A program made the position numbers and the translations under genes. From Mactra quadrangularis (Eukaryota; Mollusca; Bivalvia; Venerida; Mactridae): DNA of 64,000 bases. Location: positions 37,772,887 through 37,836,886 of the forward strand of contig CM046299.1 in NCBI GenBank assembly GCA_025267735.1, in the 5' to 3' direction. Positions 1-12,300 of the stretch are shown here, piece after piece. The notes below the pieces were generated by a model, which saw only the letters and a program-made list of their open reading frames with translations, had not been told where the DNA came from and ran no database searches. Positions within the stretch are counted from its first letter, which is position 1; every line of letters begins with the position of its first letter.

Positions 1-3000
1 ATGTTCTGTATCACCATGTCACCTAAAACTGCTTTCATTCAAAGAAAACCCAGCCCACCCCTCTGAATTTTGCAAAATGTTCGTCTGCTGCATTATTTTT
101 ATGAATAAAATGGCTGCAGTCAATGAATGACGTATGTGGGCCGGACTAAGCGCTGTCGAATTCAGTGGAAAAAATAAGAAGCCCACCGAGGGTTGTTTAG
201 TTCCCGGTGCAAAAATTGCGTTGACATAAAACATACTTTTTCAATGGATTTGCATCACAGGTCTTGTAAAAATAAAGCGTTCTTGAATAAAAAATATACT
301 TAATTGAGACATATCAAGGGTTTAAAGGTTTTTAAAAAATGAACTACCAAAATGTGCAAAAGTGAAATATCTTTCAAACTCTTTGTTTAAAACCTGCTTC
401 TTCCATGTTAACAGGAGCCAGCTGAGAAAATTATATTTAACATTCCTTTTTTTCCATTTAAAAGTTTTTCCCAGGCGTTTTAAACTTTTTTGCGATAATC
501 TGTTACTTCTGTTAATCAACTTTGTCCACTTTTTTACGTGGATTAACATTTGAAAGGGCCTCAACAAAATGCCGCGATATTAAAGAACTTAGAGATTATG
601 TAAGTAGGTCAAATATGGCTGTCCATTTCTGGAAATTCCCACGCTTCATTGACATGGATTTTAAAACAATTGCTGCCAGTTATAGAGGGAAGATGACAGA
701 AAATGATAATACATAAATAGTTTAAAAGTAACTTATTATTGTTTTATTGTTTTTGTTGAAACTGTTAGTACCGCGATATTACCGAACTCCATCCTAACCA
801 AACAAAGAACTACAAGCATGTTATATTCACTGATTTATCAGTCAATTTCTTTTAAACATATTATAATCTTCAGTTTACGAAAAACCTGACAGAATAAGTT
901 AAACTAACACCATTCTTTTATCAGTTGTGTAATCTGCCGTCTTTGTTCTCAAATATGTATTACCGGTGATGAGGTATAAAATCTCCCAAGGTCAGTGACA
1001 TCATACGTAAACAGCAAAGTAAATGTGCGCAGTTAAACTTTCAACCCATTTTAATCAATCGATAAAGGAAAATTTCTAACTGTTATTTATTTTTCTTTTA
1101 AACAATAACTAAAAAAATAGCATGTAATATTTCTATATTTTCTGTCGGATTTATATAAAAAAATGGCGAGTAAAAAATATTTATATTCATTCCTACGTAA
1201 AAAATGACATTTTAAAACAACTTTCACTCCAGAAAAATGGCAGAAACCAACGTAAAGAAATAACAAGAGACAAAGAAATCTGTTAGCTGCGCATGCGTCA
1301 ATAATCGGGATATCTTTGTAATCACCGGTGTTTCAGGTTCACCGGTAATTGCCATATTCAGTAAATTCAATGGCATAATCGTATTTCGTTTTTAAACTCT
1401 GCCCACATTGCTCCTCCCACCACACTCCCCAACTTTATTTTTCCATATGGATTTTAAACTTACATTTTCTGAATGGGTGGTATTTTCCCTAAAGACAATG
1501 TTGATACATTTTGATTTTTCTTTTCTTGCTCAGGAGAAGCACAACAACCTGATACTTTATAAAGACGTTACACAACTATTGGGACTTACTTCAGCTGTGT
1601 TTTGACCATAGATCTACCAGTCATGATTCAGTAGTAATAGGGTAGGTATAAATTTCATGTATTTTTCTGGCAAATGAGAAAAGGTTAATTATTAAATATA
1701 ATTAACCGATTGTTTTACAAATGGTATCTTAATTTGATAGATCTATTTGTAGTTTAATAAGTCATAATGAGTGCTTAAAGGTTTACTCTTCACTGAGGAA
1801 AGTAAGAAGACAATAAATATAGTGTTGTTATTATCAAAAATATATTTTGAGTAATGAGGGTACTCAGTACATGTTATGGCTTATGATTTTTGTTTCTAAT
1901 TAGTTCTGTTGGTATGCTTAATGTCTTTTAAAACTTCCTGTTGAAATAAATAAAAATTATTGTTAGGAAATGGTAAGTAATTCATATTTTACACAGGCCT
2001 TCTATATATGTTGGTTCTTATCTAATCATTCATGTGTATACAAATGTGTAATATTATTCACTGGTCATTAAAAATTATTCAAACTTTGCATATTTGTATG
2101 ACCACTCATATTCATAAGTTCTACAATAGATAAACAGAAGAGCCAATACATTGATGCGCTTGTATTTCTTATGACTGATTTAGTGATGGATGTGCTTTAT
2201 CCTTTTTGAGTCAAACTATTTAGTATTATTTTATTTTTTACAGATAGAGGTGATATACCTGGTTGAGTACAGCCTAAAACAATGCTATGATGTGAACACA
2301 AGCACCAGAATAGCTAACTTCAGCCTGTGTTAAATGAAGCAGAAATTTACTCAATGTCACATTCACCACCATGAGAGATGATACAAAAATCATTTACAAA
2401 ACTGTATTGCAATTCATAATATTTGACTTTCACGAAAATGAGATAATATTAATTGAATATTAAATTATATCTAAATGAATGGAATATGAAACAAACAGCA
2501 CAATAAATATTGAAAATATACATATTGTTCTAATTATTCTATGTTCAGGCAATGTGTAAAAACATAATTTTATGCTCAGTCAACTATCAAACATGTAGAC
2601 ATAGGTAGTACATTGATATTTGATATAGCATGCGCCTACCCATTAACATTTTTATGTATACACATCTACGTGTAGTAATGGAAAAACAACATTTCAAATT
2701 ATCATGTGAATTATCCTAGTTGCAATGTTTTCTCAAGAAAAGTACATGTATTGCTACAACTACACTAATTTTGCCTGCAAAAAATATTCACCATTTTGTT
2801 CATTCCAATCTTCCAAAACTTTAAACTTAACCACGTAAAGCATGTTAAAATGATCATGTGCATTCTAACTGCTTTTAAGTTGATACATTTCAAATTGTAA
2901 CTTGATTTAAGTTTATTTGTGGTAATTATTGTTTAAAAAATCACGAAAGTTCACATTTCTTGATGAAAAAAATATTTTGGCCTAGCTAAATATGTCTGGA

Positions 3001-4261
3001 ATGGTTGCTATGGTAACGTTTTTGTTCTGAAAAATAATGAATGGATAGATATGTGAACGTTTTAATTTGATAATTGAATAAATTTACATAGCAGTTATGT
3101 GAAGTGTTCTAAGATTTACTAAAACTATGAGCATGACAAAAAAAGCAACAATCTGTCCTCTCTATTATGACTTGTCTTCCATATATACATATTGGTTTCT
3201 TTAGACAACTAACAATTTATGTCCTATCATTATCATTTTGATAAACTGATTGTGTGCAATTGTACTTAATTCTTTCCAATACACTTTTTCCTGTTATATG
3301 CAGTAGTGGCATTGAATTTCACAACAAATAATTCAAATTTTACATAAATAGTGCTATAAACCGCTAATATATGGTTGCCATGGAAACATTGTGAACTTCG
3401 TGTAGTTGAATAATATACTTTTTTGTCATTATGTCTTAAGATATTATGTAAATATTGTTTAAAAGGGAATTTACATCTAAGATGTCTCTTTTTTTTTTCG
3501 TTGTAGAATATATCTGTAGTATACATAAAGACTGATAAAATTTCGTCCCGGTTGCCCTAAAATATTTTCGTGCATCATACATTCTTAAGAACCCTATAAC
3601 TTTTTAACCACTGGTCAAAATCATCTGAAATTTTCACAACTTATGTTTGAAAATATATAGTTTCAGAAAATTGATTTTTTCGCCATTGGCCTGGTTTTGC
3701 CATGGGGCGTCACATTTTTATTAATTTTTTTTTGTTTTACTCGAGTCTGGTGTTTACATTTACTTACTTTAACAACAATTAATTGAAATTATCAGTTGTC
3801 TTCCGAAACAAAGAGCGCCGACTACGGCGTCACTTTACAATCAAAGTATTGTAATGACAGTTCATGTGCAAACTCAGAAGAAAGGTACAGCATATACTCA
3901 CAAGTTTTGACAGTTAATTAGGGGACCAATATAATTGACATGCGTTTATACAACACTTAGATTTGTAAGCTGTGAAGAACGGTACTTTCATCTTCCATTT
4001 ATTTCCTAATCTTGGACAGATAATAGGGGGTCATAGCAACAACGTAATTGGTATGTGTTAAACAATAATTATCCTACCTGTAAATAGGCTTCATAAAATA
4101 TGATTTTAATTGAAACTTTGTTATATGGGGTGAAATAGAAAAATACGTTTTTTTTCTGAAAATATTTAAGATGCATACATTTAGAGAATTTTTAAAACAA
4201 ATTGTTTTGCTTTTGTATTATTTTAAAAGCATTACTTCCAATAGCATACATGTTCTAAATG

Positions 4262-4366
4262 AAAGGGGGGGAAGCAAATGTCCGCCCTTCAAAAAAACTT
4301 GGGGGGGGGCAAATGTCCGCCCTGTCAAAACACTCGAGGGGGCAAATGTCCGGGGGCAAATGTCCT
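4262..4366. repeat. Degenerate G-rich tandem motif (caaatgtccgccc)
   Basis: Four degenerate copies of a motif around GGGGGCAAATGTCCG are separated by runs of 5 to 9 G. The G-runs could form quadruplex structure. No gene or known element is recognised; it precedes a block whose inverted copy lies at 7350-7390. Confidence 0.6.
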
Positions 4367-4495
4367 AGAATCAAACAAATTTATCAGCTTTAACAATTTT
4401 CTTGACGCCATCTGGATTAGATAGAAGTTGTTAGCATACATTGATAATGGAGACAGTCCACCTATCACTAGGACTTAATTTAACTATATTATAAC

Positions 4496-4537
4496 AGTTT
4501 GCGATTAGTGATAATTGATTCTATTGATCACCTAACA
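4496..4537 (+). repeat. Inverted dispersed repeat, left copy
   Basis: About 42 bases centred on GATTCTATTGATCACCTAAC recur as a reverse complement at 7350-7390 with only a few mismatches. The pair may be the ends or fragments of one dispersed element; the family is not recognised. Confidence 0.5.
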
Positions 4538-5966
4538 CACACAGGATGTACGTCATCTCATAATGTACCATGTAAAGTCTTGTGTCAGGCTCTAAAATCA
4601 ATAAATAGCTATCATAAACACTTAAAGATGTAGATGTTAGCGTGTACAATCAACAAAGTGACACTTTTATGATCAAATACTTATGTATTGCGTTATACGT
4701 CTTGATCAGTTTAACCCATATCGGGGTCGTGTTTTACGCCCGTACTGGCCGTAAAATCTCCGCAATAGTGATATTTTTTGCTAACAAAATCAAGTCACTG
4801 CAAATTTCGACTTTTTGTGCGTGCATAGAACATGTATATAACTTGTAAAGTAATATTTACAAAAAGCTCAATAGCAGAAACAATTTATTGGATGGAAATA
4901 AATTTCTAAAGATTTATTCTTTTTAAACTAAGAAAGGTCAAAATTGATGACATTATACAAAACAAAACAGAATTTATTACAAACAGCATAAACACATATT
5001 GTGTTCGTCGCCATTACAATACAGCATTATAAACACGTATTCAAAAAATAACGAGGTCACATTGTACTTTCTATTTCAAACGAAGCTAACATTTTTACTC
5101 ATAAAATTTGCAAAGGGTTATTAAAGAATTATCACAATTAATTTTAAATAATTGTGAAAATTTCACAGTTTAACTATGATACATTTAAGTCTAATAGGCC
5201 TATTTATTAATTGTTTTTTTCACACCTTGATCGTTTATCAGCAAGTATTAATTTGGTTTTTATGGTTCTACCAAGGACGTGCCCTTGCGTCATTGCCGCG
5301 CAAAAAAACGAATGTCGCATAATAATTCACACAGATGCACCATCTTCCAACAGCGACGTTGCCGAAATTAGTATTTGCAATCGCTTTAAATATACAAATC
5401 TGATTGTTTGTTTACAAGACAATAATTAATTGAATAAGATCACTAAATTCAATGCTTGATGACGCACAGAACTTACTTCGATACACTTTACTTCACTGAA
5501 AGATAATTTACGTAGGGTCGTGAAAATACGTTACAATTTTGACATGTAAAATATTTTTCATCGTCAATTAAGTACACTGTTTTATAAGAAAACAAGTACA
5601 TGATTTAATCATTCCAGAAATTCATGTTAAGTCTGAATTGTTTACACGATTTAGTCAGTTATGTTTATGCCATTCACAAGCACTTCCAGTTTGGTTCTTT
5701 TTTTAGAACGATATCAATTTATCCATTTATGCTTTAATGCTTATGTATTGAACAATTAAAAGAGCACAAACATGCTGATAGTGGGGACCAAAAGCTGCTG
5801 TATCATCTGCTCATATCTATGACATTTGGCTTTCAACAGGATATCATCATCCAATGAGACAAGAAAGCACCGACTTCATTTTTGTCGCGACTTCCTTTTT
5901 TGTCGCGAAACTAACTCAAAGAAAAAAAACCAGGGCTAGCCCTGCTATCACCTGACATAATTATTG

Positions 5967-6052
5967 GTCACCTCTCAATAGCAGCCACCTTACATATGGG
6001 TCACCTCTCAATAGCAATTGCCTGTCACGCAGGCCACCTCTCATTAGCATAT
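5967..6052. repeat. Three-copy degenerate tandem repeat (ggtcacctctcaatagca)
   Basis: Three imperfect copies of an 18-base core, GGTCACCTCTCAATAGCA, spaced about 32-34 bases apart, lie just 5' of the first recognised tim exon. Nothing more can be said from the sequence. Confidence 0.6.
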
Positions 6053-6185
6053 GGTTTTGAGGAATTGAAATTGATTTGAAATCTTATTGGAAACAATTAA
6101 CCAGATACTATTAACAGTCCTTACTTAATTCCGTGTGTTATGAATACTGTATGAATGATTGGTATGATATTACATATATTTTCAG

Positions 6186-6319
6186 GCTGGAGAATATGAT
6201 CTGTTAGAATCAGATTGTGAAACAATAAATCATTGTTTATTATTGATGCGTAATTTATTATATACAGCTGATACACCTGATCGAGGTAGTTTATCTGACA
6301 TCAGTGTTGGCTACGTGAG
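6186..6319 (+). CDS. tim: tim exon A (first recognised)
   Basis: The exon follows TTTTCAG and ends at CGTGAG|GTATGT, beginning in phase 0 and ending with two bases of a codon. It encodes a segment with [17 protein letters not shown], corresponding to the armadillo-like Timeless N-terminal domain (insect counterpart: DQINNCLLLLRNIL). It starts mid-domain, so earlier coding exons must exist. Confidence 0.85.
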
Positions 6320-9300
6320 GTATGTTCTGTATTAGTTTTATCTTGCTTTAATTAGATTTCCTTCGAGCATTTTATGGTCTGCAAAGTTAAATAATGATAG
6401 TTGACTCTTACTTGCAGCAGTAGTCCAGTGATAGGACACTTGCTTAGGGATTTAGAGGTCATGGCTTCAAATCCTATCTGGGGCCCTGCAAACTTTCTTT
6501 AGCAAGAAATTTACCTGTGTTTGCTTCACTTCACCCAGGTGTAAATGGGTATCTATGAAGATTGAATAATTCCATAAAGCCCACGTGTTAGCTGCACTTA
6601 GCAGAGTAAACGACCCACTAGTTAGATTGATAGATAAATACCAATGCATTGACCAGAGGTAATAACCGTTAAATTGGTACATTAGCATGAATCTTAGCCT
6701 AACTCAATGTTATTATGTTTTTAGGTGTTTATTTCAATGTAGAGTAGATACAGTGTTATTATTACTTTTGAATACTTCACAAAAGGTAGGTTTAGTTCTC
6801 TTATTACTGTTAATATATTTTTTTTGTGATGCTTGGGTGAATCAAGTCTATTTAATAGGAAAATTTGATTATTCTGAAAGAGCATTTAAGTTCAACAAAC
6901 TAACCGTCATTTAAGTACATGAAATAAAAACTTGTTTAGTAGTTGTTATGATCATAATGAACATTTGAAGGTTGATATTTCTTCTTTTTATGTATAAGAT
7001 CACTATGACTCCTTTAGCTAATTACTCTGTATGTGCCAATGGGAGTTGCATAAATTGATGATAAAATGAATAAAATTTAACAATACCAAGTACAATGGAA
7101 TATAAGTCTAACAATAGGTCTACTAAGTACACGATTGAAGGACAAAAAGTCCCATAGACAAAAAGGCCCATGTCATTTTTGACATGGGTGGACAAAAGGT
7201 CCCATGTAGTTTTGCCACCCTGGACAAAATGTCCCATCTCAGTATGACTGGGGTGGACAAAAAGTCCAATGTCATTTTTTTGCTGGATAACTGGCTCACC
7301 TCAATTTGACTAATGTGATGATAAGATCCTCATTCAGTTTTGTCCCATTGTTAGGTGATCAATAGAATCTAGTATCATTTAATGCAAACTCTATTTATAT
7401 CAATACATCAAGCTGTCATACTTGACAATTACATGATGGCGCTAAGAAAATGAGAAAAGATATAAAAGAGATGTAGATAGGAAAGTAAGTAACGGTCAAG
7501 TTTTGGGAGAGTTGCCAAAATAGTAAAGATAGAAAAATAAGAAAAGAAACATAGGGCCGATTTACGACACTTGGTGATGAAAATCCCATTAGAAGGGCTA
7601 GGCAGCAAGCTCCTTCTTAAATGATGCTAAATAAGAAGCCTCAGCAATAGTTGCTGGTAACTGGTTCCAGATCTTGATGGTTCTGAGGAAAAAGCTGTAT
7701 TTAAAAGTATATGTTGATGCAGCATATACTAGGTACTTCAGGGAGTGAGAGGATCTAGTTGAAGACAGACTTGGAGGGTGTTAGGTATGTAGAATATCAA
7801 TAAGGTCATGTGTGATCTTGTACAAATTTGTCAACTGGTTCTTGGTTCGACTGGACTCGAGGCTTTCCCAGCCTAGATGGTCAAGCATGGATGTTACACT
7901 GCTTGTGTTGTGGTAGCGGTTTAAGGTGAATCGTGCTGCCCTTCTCTGTACCATCTCAAGCTGTCTAATGTGATCCTATCAGTGGGCTCCATGTAGATGA
8001 ACAGTACTCTAAGTTTGATCGAACCAAAGCGATATAGGCGTTAGTTTTGGTGGTCTGGTTAGCAGATCTAAGATTGCGCCGAAGGAAGCCGAGCATATTG
8101 TTAGCCTTCTTAGTTATTCTGCTGATGTAGTTTTTTCAAGATAGGTTGGCTTGGAAATCAACACCCAGATATTTGGTGGAGGATTCTTCTGCTAGGAAGG
8201 TGCCTTTCAGCTGGTACATGAAGTGTCTAGAAGTTTTCGATCTTGTAACTCTCAGGTAGCTAAACTTCCGAGGGTGAAATTCCATTCCCCACTTTTCTCC
8301 CACTCAGCCAGTCTGTGGAGGTCCGCCTGCAGGATAGCTTGGTACTGGTCTGTTGGTATTTGGCGGTATACAATGCAGTCATCCGCAAATAGGAAAGTCT
8401 TGGAAGCAAGGTTGCCTGGTAGATCGTTTATGAACATGAGGAATAGCAGTGGCCCCAAGACTGAGCCCTGTGGGACACCACTGACAACTGTTGCAGTGTC
8501 CGACGATTTCCCTTCAACCGTGACCTGTGGGTACGCTTGTGTAGGAATCACGTCATCCAGCTGTGGGTATTGCCCCGTAGCCCGTAATGGTGGACTTTTT
8601 TCAGTAGTCGCTGATGGGGGACACGGTCGAACGCCTTCGAGAAGTCTAGGACTACCATGTCTGTCTGGATCCTGTCGTTGAGTAAGGAGGCAAGTTCATG
8701 GTAAAGTGTGAGAATCTGTGTCTCACAACTTCGCCTGGCTCTGAACCCATGTTGGCAGTCGGTCATGATATTGTTGTTGACTAGGTGCTTCATCGCATGG
8801 CTGACAATTACATGTTCCAGTAGTTTACCACAAAGACTGGTGAGGGATACTGGCCGATAGTTGGCTGGATCCTTTTCTTGTAGATTGCTGTCACATGTGC
8901 ATGTCGCCAGTCTTCTGGGACTGTTCCTTCCTGTAAGGATTTGTTGAAAATGACATTAAGAATGGGTGCACATTCCCTAAGGAAACGGGCAGGTATCTCA
9001 TCTGGACCTGTAGCTTTCCTAGGGTTGATGTTCTGTAGTAGCTTGCAGATACCCTCATGTGCACATGTGTTTCATGTGTTTCCACCATCTCTGCGGCGGG
9101 GGCTCCCTCTGGATCAGGTATATTGGTCTGATCTTCTTGGGTGAACACCGACAATCACCTTTGTCCGGCTCCCTAAGTACAATGTACTTAATAAAGTTAT
9201 TTTATATTGCAGCACTACTGGAGAGTCACTTTGGTTCAACTTATAACATTGTTATACAAAGATATGGTGAGTTCATTTGTTACATTTGATTGTTTAGTAG

Positions 9301-12300
9301 TTTCGTTAATTAAAACTTTAATTTCGTGCCTTTTAAATCAATGATTTGAAGCTGAATCTCTCTGAGTTTTTTTAACCGTTTTTTCTCATTTATTCCAAAG
9401 ATTCATTTTATATAAAACATTTCATATTATACATTCAAACGAAAACACAAATATTAATACAAGATTATACACTGGGTGTGTTAACAAAATATCTTTCAGA
9501 AATCTTTCCAATTAATGTACAGGTATAATTTTGTATGTATGATAGGAATTGTCAAAACACACTCACTAACTCATTTTCTCGCTTACTAACTCATTCACTC
9601 ACTCAAACACTACCTCACTCACTCAAACACGACCTCACTCACTCAAACACTACCTCAAACACTACCTCAAACACTCACTCACTCAATTTAATCAATCATT
9701 CACTCGCTCACATTCTCCTTATCAAAAATATACCCCATGATAAGGATTGAAGCCCCCCCCCCAACATATCTGACCTTTGTTGAGTATTTATTTTGATATT
9801 TTTTTTAAATCTTTCCATTGCTTCATAGCTTTAAGTTTTGTCTTTTATGATAGATATTTCACCATCAATGTGAATTTGATGTTTGAAAAAAAAAGTTTTA
9901 AAAGTGGGAATTTAGGTTTTGCATTTTGTTTTAAAGATATAGTATTTCATCAGCATTATAATGTAATCGAGTAAAATATTCTTTTTAATATTTTTAATTT
10001 CTCGCACAAGGAGCACATCTATTTTATTTATTGTTGTATTAAAATACTTATTGTTTAGTAGGTTAGAAAGATTACACCACAATGCTTGACTAGTTTGACA
10101 TTCCCAGAATAAGTGTTTAATAGTTTCAGAATTACATTGACAAAAGTCACAGAGACTAGATTGTTTGATTTTACATGTGTGAAGGTGGTTATTTGTGGGA
10201 ATTATCATCAACAAGCATTTATATTGAAAACATCGTAGGGATACATCTATAGTAGTTTGAAAGGGTACCATGTATATTGCTTCCCATTTAATGTTAATAT
10301 CATTGCCTAAATATTGGTTCCACTTTTGCTCTACTTTATGATTAATATGGGTATCAACTTGCATTATGTAAAAATATTTATTTAACTGTTTTGTTTGGTT
10401 TATTTTTTCTAATAAATTATGACTTTCGTAGTTTTGATTTTTAAAAGCCAGATTTAGTTATTTCATACAAAAACTGTATTTGCTCAAAAGTACATCAGTT
10501 TTTTGTTCTAAAATCAAACATTTGTCCGAGGTATTTGACGCCTTTGTTAAACCATTGTGAATAAAATAATAATTTACCGTTTTGCTTTATATTTGAATTG
10601 TTCCATAATATTTCTTTTCCAATATTTATTTCTTTTTTGTCTTTATATATTTGGTTTATTTCTGTCCAACTCATAATAACACCATGAAGAAACGTATTAC
10701 TTTGGACAATGTTTTTAACACCTTTAGTTGAAATATTACTATCATATATATATAATATAAATATTAATTTGTCGCCAAACCTTTTTTGGTTTCCTTATAT
10801 ATATATATATTTCTTCCATTTCCCTTTATTGTTGACATTTACGTATCGCCTAACCCAACATGATTTAAAGGATTTTATAAATAGGTTTATATCCAGTAAT
10901 TTTTACCCACCGTTTTTGTAAGTTTGTGTTAGGCGTGAAAGTTCAATTTTATCAGGTTTTCCGTCCCATACAAAATCAAATATAGCCTTATTTATTTTTT
11001 TGATCACGTCAGTTGTTTGATTTGGTAAAACATTCAGAGGGTATATTAACTTTGGTAGAGCAAAAGTCTTCACCACAATTACCTTTCCCATGAGCGTTAA
11101 TTTTCGATGTTGCCATTGTTTTAATGTTTGAATGAATTCTTTAAGTTTAGGTTCTAAGTTATATTTTGCATTTAATTCTTTATTATTACTAAAATTTATG
11201 CCTAATGTTTTTGCGGATGTAGATGTCCAGATGAATGGTTGCTCATTACAAAATTTTACGTTTGAATTTGTTAATGTTTCTAATCTAAGTATAATTGATT
11301 TTGATGTGTTTAGGTTCAAACCTGAAATTTTACTGAATTTTGACAAGGTTGCTATCAGTTCTTCAAAGGAGTCTTTTGCGCCACCAATAAAGAATGTACC
11401 ATCATCAGCAAAATATGTCTGTTTAATTTCTTGACCTTCAACTTTAAAGCCAATTATCTTATTGTTATTATTGATGAAGTTGGATAAAAATTCAAAACAT
11501 ATTATGAATAAGGACAATGAGAGTGGACCGCCTTGTCGCACATCTTCGTTGATTGAAAAAGATTCAGTATCCATTATCAATGATTACACTTGATTTATCA
11601 GTATAAAATAATCTAATCCATTGTATTTGATCCGAACCAAAATTAAGTTTTTCTTAACATTTAAACATGAATTGATGATTTAAACTATCAAAAGCTTTTT
11701 CAAAGTCTGCAAAAAATAGAAGCCCGGGAATTTTTTTCATTTAACTAGTCAATGATTTCAAATATAGTTTTAACATTTTCATTAATTTATCTATTTTTCA
11801 TGAAACCTGTTTGATCAGCTAATGATGCTTGGAAGAACCTTTTAAATCCTGTTTGAAATAGTTTTAGTCGCAATTTGTAATCAACATTTAGTAGAGTATA
11901 GGTCTCCAATTAGATAGATAGTCAAGATCTTTACCTTGTTTTGGAATTCAAGATATAACGCCTTATTTTTGAAGTTGAGTTAAATTACAATTTAATTATG
12001 AGAAGTTTAATGATTTTATCAAGTAACTTTTTAAATGATTCCAAAATATTTTGTAGAATTCTACGTTAAGACCATCTGATCCTGGACTTTTATTGTTCAT
12101 AATACTTTTTAATGCTATTCCGCATTTATGCTCGTTTATTTCACCTTCGCAGGGTATACTTTCATTTGCATTAAGATTTATTATATTATCATTTAGAAAA
12201 GCATTATTAATGTATTAAATATCATCGTGAGTTTTTGTATCGCTATAAAGTTTTTTGAAGTAGTCATTTTCCGCTTTCAACACGTCATGTTTTCCATTTA

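Larger units (their letters stand above)
1..6185. other. Gene-free AT-rich stretch 5' of first recognised tim exon
   Basis: I see no convincing gene here. The short open frames (for example 522-716 and 4171-4368) lack family resemblance or splice context. The stretch is probably a tim intron, because the first recognised tim exon at 6186 starts mid-protein and about 120 residues of the family's N-terminus are missing; those exons may lie before position 1. It contains small tandem repeats, annotated separately. Confidence 0.5.

Noticed and set aside
1408..1605. Possible upstream tim exon after TTGCTCAG at about 1534
   Set aside because: Stops occur in all frames before a plausible donor, and there is no resemblance to the TIM N-terminus.
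8223..8681. 152-codon plus-strand ORF
   Set aside because: It is the antisense shadow of the LINE reverse transcriptase read on the minus strand.
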